From positions 22,083,978 through 22,147,977 of the forward strand of contig NC_061818.1 in the NCBI RefSeq assembly GCF_021462225.1: DNA of 64,000 bases, in the 5' to 3' direction. This document shows positions 57,957 to 64,000 of the stretch, one piece after another. Under the pieces are notes generated by a model. The model was not told the DNA's origin. It saw only the letters and a list, made by a program, of their open reading frames with translations, and made no database searches. The translations under genes were made by a program, and so were the position numbers. The stretch is from Girardinichthys multiradiatus. Its lineage: Eukaryota; Chordata; Actinopteri; Cyprinodontiformes; Goodeidae. Position 1 is the stretch's first letter, and each line of letters begins with the position of its first letter.

Positions 57957-60900
57957 CAATTCAAAACAGCTTATTACAAATAAGTAGGTTTCAAACAGCT
58001 GATTACAACTCTATAGTGCAGAATCAATGCTTTTTACCACACTAATATTTCAAAAATACCAACTAAATTCAATGTGTGTTGTAAAAACCTAGAGTGATCT
58101 TAATAATGTGGATGTGCTCACATGCATCTGTACTTTTGTTTTTTCACTGCATAAAGATTTGAGTGTCTAGACAACTAAAACCTATGTTTATTTAGGAAAT
58201 GTTTGGTGGTTTTGAGGAGGAGAACATATACAGCTGGGATTAAAAAAGGCTGATTCCTGTCACAAAACACTGATGTGATCTATATATATACACGCCTGTG
58301 TAAAATACAGAGCCAATCACCAAAGGTAGAGGTGTTTTTCACACCTGGGAACTCAAGCTTCAATGCTAAAATTCAGCAAAGCTATAAAATGCCTTTCATT
58401 TTGCCTATAAACCTCCCAGTAACCAATAGAAGTTTACTTTAAAAGTCTTGAGAGTTGAGGTTTTGTTGCCAAATGGGGACATTTGGCAACGTAAACACAA
58501 AGTAGAGAAGGCCAGGCTATAATGTGTCATAAAACATAATCCAATAGCTGTTGTTGGTTGCAACAAGCTGCACATTGTACACTAGGGATCTGATTTATAG
58601 CGTTCGTCTTTGGAAAACGGCAAAAAAAAATATCCGGATTTAAAAAGGTTTTTTTTTTTTTGTGCTCCACCAAGCCTTTCCAGTGGCAGCTGTGTTTGTA
58701 AGCGCTGAAAATGACTCTCTGTTTGTCGCGCAAGTCTCTCGTAACAATTTGACTTCAATCTGCTTGCAAGGGAGAGCTGGGAGATGTTATTTACTTGTTT
58801 GTCTGTAATCATCGTCGTCTTTGCTTGCGCATCTTTGAGAGACTGTGCAAGAGAGGGGAGTTGGTGCTGTAATGACAAGAGGCTTTATTTTGCATTTCAC
58901 AATTTGCCATCAATGTGTGTCAGTAGTGATTTGCTTCATGCACGCTGCTCAGTGTCAGTGCTTCGTCGTGCAGAGTGCAAAAATAATGTATCACGAGCAC
59001 GAACAGAAGCAGGCGTACACAGATAAACATACATCAAATGCTCCACACATAGCAAATGTTCAGTGATTATACACAGATACGTCTTGAAGTGAGAAAACCA
59101 ATTATGCCCATTTCCATTAGTGTGAAAAGACTTGATATCTAACCTGCATCATAAGGTCAAGGGTGAAATTTAGCTTTTTGCTAGAGGCTTTAAATGTTGC
59201 TAAATCAGACGGTCAGACAGGTGGTCAGATATTTAAAAAGAATGTGTTGTCATGCTTTCTGCTAATTGTATGTAGTATTTCGATCCAAACAGCCAATGAA
59301 CATGGACTCGAGCATGATGATATTCTGGGTATCTGCTTTTAAAGTGCAGGTCGACCTCGCTTTCTATCCATTTATATCCCAATCCCTGCTTTGATCAGTA
59401 AACAGTCCTGATGTTTGGATGCAGGCTGGTTTTGAGAGGAATTCTGAATGCAACGCAGAAAAAAAAGCATCATGTCCCACTTAAAACTCCACTTCAAACC
59501 AAAGTGTAATCTGTAGCATGCAACATGATGGGAGCTGCCTGATGCCATGTCTTAATGCGATTGAGAAAGTGTGTCGCTTCCCTCCCTCCCTCCTCTTGGA
59601 TGACTTCAGAAAGTGAGCAAGGGAGCTGTAATGTTTTTTTGGGGGGACGGCAGAGCCTTTACTTTGACTCTTTCATCTGCAGTCTGACTCACTCTCTCCC
59701 TTTCCCTTTCTTTTTCTCTGCTGTTGGGCCGTATTGGCGTACTGAACAGGCAAATAGGCTCATGTAGGTCTGAGCATGTGCAAATATACACAACGCAACA
59801 TAAGTTTAAACATAAGGAGCTAATAAACTGGACACCCTTTAACAAACACAATGAAGTTTCTGCCCTAAAATCAGATTCCTTTTTTTGTCTGGCAGTAAGT
59901 CTGTCAGTGTAAGCTGAATGTGGGCCCTCTTTGATCATCCCCCAGCCAATGTTTTTCTCCTCTTCACCTAATCCATGACCGAATTAATAATATGATTTGG
60001 TGTATCTCCAAATGGCAGGAGACCAAACTATTAAGTCAGCTGCGGCAAAGACATACCTATGACGACAACAATGACAACAACCTCGTACCACCACCTTCTG
60101 GCTGAAGGAGTGAATGTCTCAGGCGGGTCAGGATCAAAGCTTAATGGATTCATCTGGATGTTAATGACATAAACAGCACTTTAGTTTAACCTTCTAAATC
60201 CTGACTTGTAAACTACAAAGTCATGCTTGCATTTAGGACAACAAATAGAGTGAGACAGGTATTTGTAAATGTGGCAGGCACAGTTTCAGAACCCTTTTCA
60301 TCAAACAGGACATCTAGCCAAGAGCAACACCTTGGTTGGAAAGTACTACTTTTTCATTGACCACAAACTTTAGGATGGAGTTTTGTGCAGGGTAAGGGGT
60401 AAGCATTTCAGACTGAATTATTTTTTTCATAATTATAATTCAAAATATTTTGAGTTTAAACTTGAATTTTAAGGCACTGATGTCTGCTCTGGACCAGTGG
60501 AGAAAGTAAGCCCTCCATTCAAAGCAATATTTTGGGGTTTATGTTCTAAAGCACAAATAAGAACAACCACAACCAGGGGTTTCAGCAGTAAATGTTCCAG
60601 ACTGAAGAACACCAGGTTGCAATCTCTCCTCAGTAAATGTGGATTTTTTTTTTATTATTAACTCATTAGTCACACCTTCGCAGGGAGTTTAGAGTAATTT
60701 GACAAAATGTTAGTAGTATCCATGGTACAAAAATGTTTATATTTTAATTTACTGAGGAGAAGCCAGTCTCCAAGCATCCCCAGAGCGATCTACACAAACA
60801 ACTCAGATCTGTGTGGCAGTAGAAACACACATCAAGATTAAGGCTAATTGCTTTCTGGAGGGATAAAGGTTCAGCGTAACATAACGGAATCATACCTTTT

Positions 60901-61079
60901 GTATTTAACTCTTATGGTCCAGATTTCTCAGTTTGATCCGGACCGATCTACAGTTTAAAACTACCAGCCGGAACAAACAAAGGAGGTTCTCCTGATTCAC
61001 AATGAAATGTATTCATATATCACTGAGGCCTTTTTATTATAAAAATTCTCACAAAGCTGGAACTGGCCAATGACAGTAA
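57957..61079. other. cep112 intron sequence, nothing recognised
   Basis: Over 3 kb without a supportable feature. Exon-like continuations of cep112 were sought on the minus strand and not found. Confidence 0.45.
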
Positions 61080-61950
61080 CTTGCAAAAATATTCACACAC
61101 CTTGGACCTTTTCACACTTCATCATTTTACAATCACAATCTTCAAAGCATTTTGTGAGCAAGACCAGTGCAAACAGGCACACAACTGTGAAGTGCAAGGA
61201 AAAAGGACGTATGGATTTGAGCATTAAGAAATAAGCAATAAGAAAACCATTATTGAAATAAAGTCATAAGTTGTGTTTGCAGTTTCTCACAAGACAAGTA
61301 GGGAACACAACAAACATGTGGATAAACGTGTTCTGGTCATATAGGTCCAAAATTGCACTTTTCCGTTTCTCACTGAATACACCATCCCCACTGTGAAACA
61401 TGGTGTTGACGGCATCATGCTGTGGGGAGGATTTTCTTTAGGAAAGACAGGGAAACAGAGTTTATGGGGAGATGACTGGAGCTGAATACTGGAGGAAAAC
61501 TTGTTGGCTGATAAAGACTTGAGACTGGGGCGTACATACAGCAAAAGTTACAATGCAATGGCTTATATCAGAGTATATGCATGTGTTAGAATGGCCCAGT
61601 TAAAGTCCAGACCTAAATCCAATTAAAACTCGATGGCAAGACTTGAAGAAACTGTCCATTCAGTCTGCTAGAGCTTAAGGTTTTCCAAGTAGGAACAGGC
61701 AGAAATTTCAGTTTCTAGATTGGCAAAGTCGGTAAAGACACACCAGAAAAGAGTTGCCTGTTTAATTACAGCAAAAGGTAAGAGGCTCAAAACAAAACAA
61801 CAAACAATGTATCCCGTGTATACCTCTACTTCACATTATGCCCAAGTCTGTGCTGTTTTATCAGACCAAATCCCAATAAACTCATATCCTAGTCAAGTTT
61901 GTGGTTGTAACGTGACAAGCAATATGGGTACTTTAAAACTGCACTGTGTC
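61080..61950 (+). mobile_element. Tc1-like transposon relic
   Basis: The left terminus is ttgcaaaaatattcacacac, then gaccttttcacacttca. The plus-strand transposase debris includes ccccactgtgaaacatggtg, catcatgctgtggggagga, the WAQLKSRPKSN-type WPSQSPDLNP block (atggcccagttaaagtcc) and C-terminal sequence to about 61780. The right terminus has aatcccaataaa and gtttgtggttgtaacgtgac. Heavily mutated and missing the QDN block. Confidence 0.72.
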
Positions 61951-63335
61951 TCCTGTCAACTAAGAAGGTCAAATGAGCTGCTGGAGACACTCAGTTAGCA
62001 GGATTTACACTTCTTTTGGTGTGATATCATAAAAATCAGTGTGTATCATCTTAGAAGACTGTGCTGTGAGAATCTGCATACATTATTGCTGTAATAGTCC
62101 TAATACATCTTTTTATTTTTATTATTTATTCAGCAATGAAGAGTATTACTAAAGATATAAAGTGATGCCACCATCATATCCATGCTGGGATTAAAATAAT
62201 GCTAGCATAAGGAGACAAAGCATCACTTGTAAGCTATTGATGACATTCTGAGTCTTCTTGCCAAATAAAAAAAACAAATGAATTTTTTTAAAAGACATGT
62301 AGGAAAATTTAGTCTGATTTCAGGATTTGTTTCTGCATTGTTACTTTAGATGCTCTGTAACATGATTCATAAGGCTAATATTTCCAATTAATGCAGCACT
62401 GAAATATTAACCACTACAAGGTGAAGGTGACAAACTGCAGAAAGAAAGCAGCGACGAGTTAAGTTATAGTAAGAGTACCGAATGTTTATTACATTAAGAG
62501 GAGAAAGTCATAGATTCTAGTATCTTAATAGAGCTGTATGTTCTGATCTCAAAATCAGCGCTAAAGCCACCTTGGGTGGTTGGATCAAACGTGTGCGGTT
62601 CTAAATATGCAGAGAAACACAAAAAGTTCAGAACCCATTAAAATCCGATCCGTCAAACCGCATTAAAAGAAGGTGTGAGGGAATTCTGCATGCACACATG
62701 GAAAACTGCGTTAAAGCAGAGGCATCTCAGGTCACTTAAAACAAAAGTAATAAACGAACGGTTTTCCTGAAGCAAACAACCTACAGGATGTTTTAAAACC
62801 TAAACCGAGAGATTGCTACATTCCACTCATCAAGCTTTCTAAGGTTAAAAACTTGTTTCTTCGTATTGAAAATTCTAGAAGGTAAACCTGATCTCATCTA
62901 ACATTTAAACACAGATTTGTTCTGAAATATAAAGTGTAAATGTTTTCTGTGTTTGCAGAAATTTAACAGTAAAATAAAACCAAAATCCCAAGTGGCGCTG
63001 AAAGTATGTCAAAACTCTTAAAAAGCCTGAAGAACACAGCTCCTGTTCCACCTATAGGCAATAATAACACGCGTGGAAGAAAACAGACATGCTACAAGAC
63101 TGAAGCGCCTAAAACCTTTAGAGTAAACTTGTATGTAGCATGTCACAATGAGATAAAAACATCTCATACATATATATGAAATGAATAGCATAAGGGACAC
63201 TGGCAAGCATTAAGACAGTTAAGGTCAAGGTTTACCCAGGTTTTCCAAAATGGTGGATTTAGATCTCATGAAAGACTTCAATGAGATGCCAGAGACAGAG
63301 ATAGAAGGACCTGCGATTGATCCAACTGTTTAGAG
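61951..63335. other. cep112 intron sequence, nothing recognised
   Basis: No supportable feature. Confidence 0.5.
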
Positions 63336-63677
63336 CAGGGGTTCCCAAAGTGGGGGTCGCAGGTCACCAAGTGGAGGGTAGCAAGATGAAATTCAGAATC
63401 ATTGTGATGTGACCCCTGAGGTGTATGGAGGTTCAAAAGGCACAAAATTAAATAAATAAAAAAATAAATATATTATGAAATAAATAAATGTGAATGCCCC
63501 ATGAAATCAATAAATGTACCAATTATTAATTTAATGCATTAAATAATTAAATATATTATTAAATTATGAAATGCATAATTAAACAATTGTGTCAATTAAA
63601 TATTTAAATATAGCTTTGAAATTAAATGTAATTTAAAAATGAATTAATTTAAAATACATATAATTAAAATACATATA
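63336..63677 (+). mobile_element. hAT-like non-autonomous repeat, copy 2
   Basis: Starts CAGGGGTTCCCAAAGTGGGG and shares tgtgatgtgacccctgaggt-type and AAATAAATAAA-rich sequence with 6581-6880. No coding sequence. Confidence 0.58.
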
Positions 63678-64000
63678 GGCTGCACGGTAGCGCAGTTGGA
63701 AGCGCTGTAGCCTTGCAGCTAGAAGTCTGCATGTTCTCCACGTGCATATGTGGGTTCTCACCGGGTACTCCAGCTTCCTCCCACAGTTCAAAAACATGAC
63801 TGTTAGGTTAATAGGTTTCTCTAAATTGCCCTTAGGCGTGACTGAGTGTGTGCATGGTTGTTTGTCCTGTATGTCTCTGTTTTGCCCTGCAATGGATTGG
63901 CGACCTGTCCAGGGTGTACCCTGCCTGTCGCCCATAGACTGCTGGAGATAGGCACCAGCTTCCCCGTGACCCACTATGGAAGAAGCGGTATAAGATATGA
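63678..64000 (+). mobile_element. tRNA-derived SINE-like repeat, forward, cut by window end
   Basis: Starts ggctgcacggtagcgcagtt; tagcgcagttgg at 63688-63699 fits a Pol III A box. The body includes gcatgttctcc, cttcctcccacag, aaacatgactgttaggttaa, attggcgacctgtccagggt and agcgg near the end, the layout of a widespread fish SINE. The GATG-type tail is outside the window. Confidence 0.75.

Noticed and set aside
58582..58878. 98-codon minus frame with Gln/Leu-rich text, as a further cep112 exon
   Set aside because: No clean acceptor/donor pair around it and part is encoded by a homopolymer T run; no match to the expected protein.

Overview
This is vertebrate nuclear DNA, almost certainly from a teleost fish. 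The evidence is exon-intron structure with GT/AG junctions and a dense load of fish-type transposons: several Tc1 lineages, a Rex3/RTE-like LINE, a DIRS-like remnant, hAT-like non-autonomous elements and a tRNA-derived SINE. No bacterial-style gene, operon, CRISPR array or rRNA/tRNA gene was seen. I cannot name the species from sequence alone.

The only host gene I can support is the 3' end of cep112 (ccdc46, centrosomal protein of 112 kDa) on the minus strand. Five coding exons lie at 51146-51084, 44860-44711, 15235-15146, 8441-8340 and 4557-4493. A terminal exon starts at 3683; it supplies one coding base, then the stop codon and the 3' UTR, with an AATAAA signal at 3404-3399. Together they encode the last 157 residues, all predicted coiled coil, ending in the Arg-Arg that I recall for mammalian CEP112. 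The rest of the gene lies beyond the right edge. The first ~3.4 kb is downstream intergenic sequence.

About 94% of the window is intron, and the introns are a transposon archive. The 29.5-kb intron (15236-44710 side) holds: a nested DNA element at 16740-19056 carrying a rearranged Tc1 copy and a retroposon; a complete Tc1-like transposon at 19681-21290 with a 334-codon transposase and 200-bp inverted repeats that look identical; a 1.2-kb foldback element at 23208-24420 with a target duplication; a Tc1 relic and retroposon tail at 30400-31694; a degenerate Rex3/RTE-like LINE at 35818-38835 with a 32-bp target-site duplication, itself inside another DNA element; and a hAT-like element at 42987-44671 containing a polypurine minisatellite. 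A second copy of the intact Tc1 family sits at 55669-57954. It lost 14 codons and later received a 715-bp DIRS-like insertion.

Structures no element family explained for me are a 90-bp near-palindrome built around 12-bp GC-rich repeats (49913-50002), a 40-nt perfect RNA-type hairpin (7629-7668), and a composite polypurine repeat that recurs with a conserved 3' module. I found no convincing new multi-gene system.
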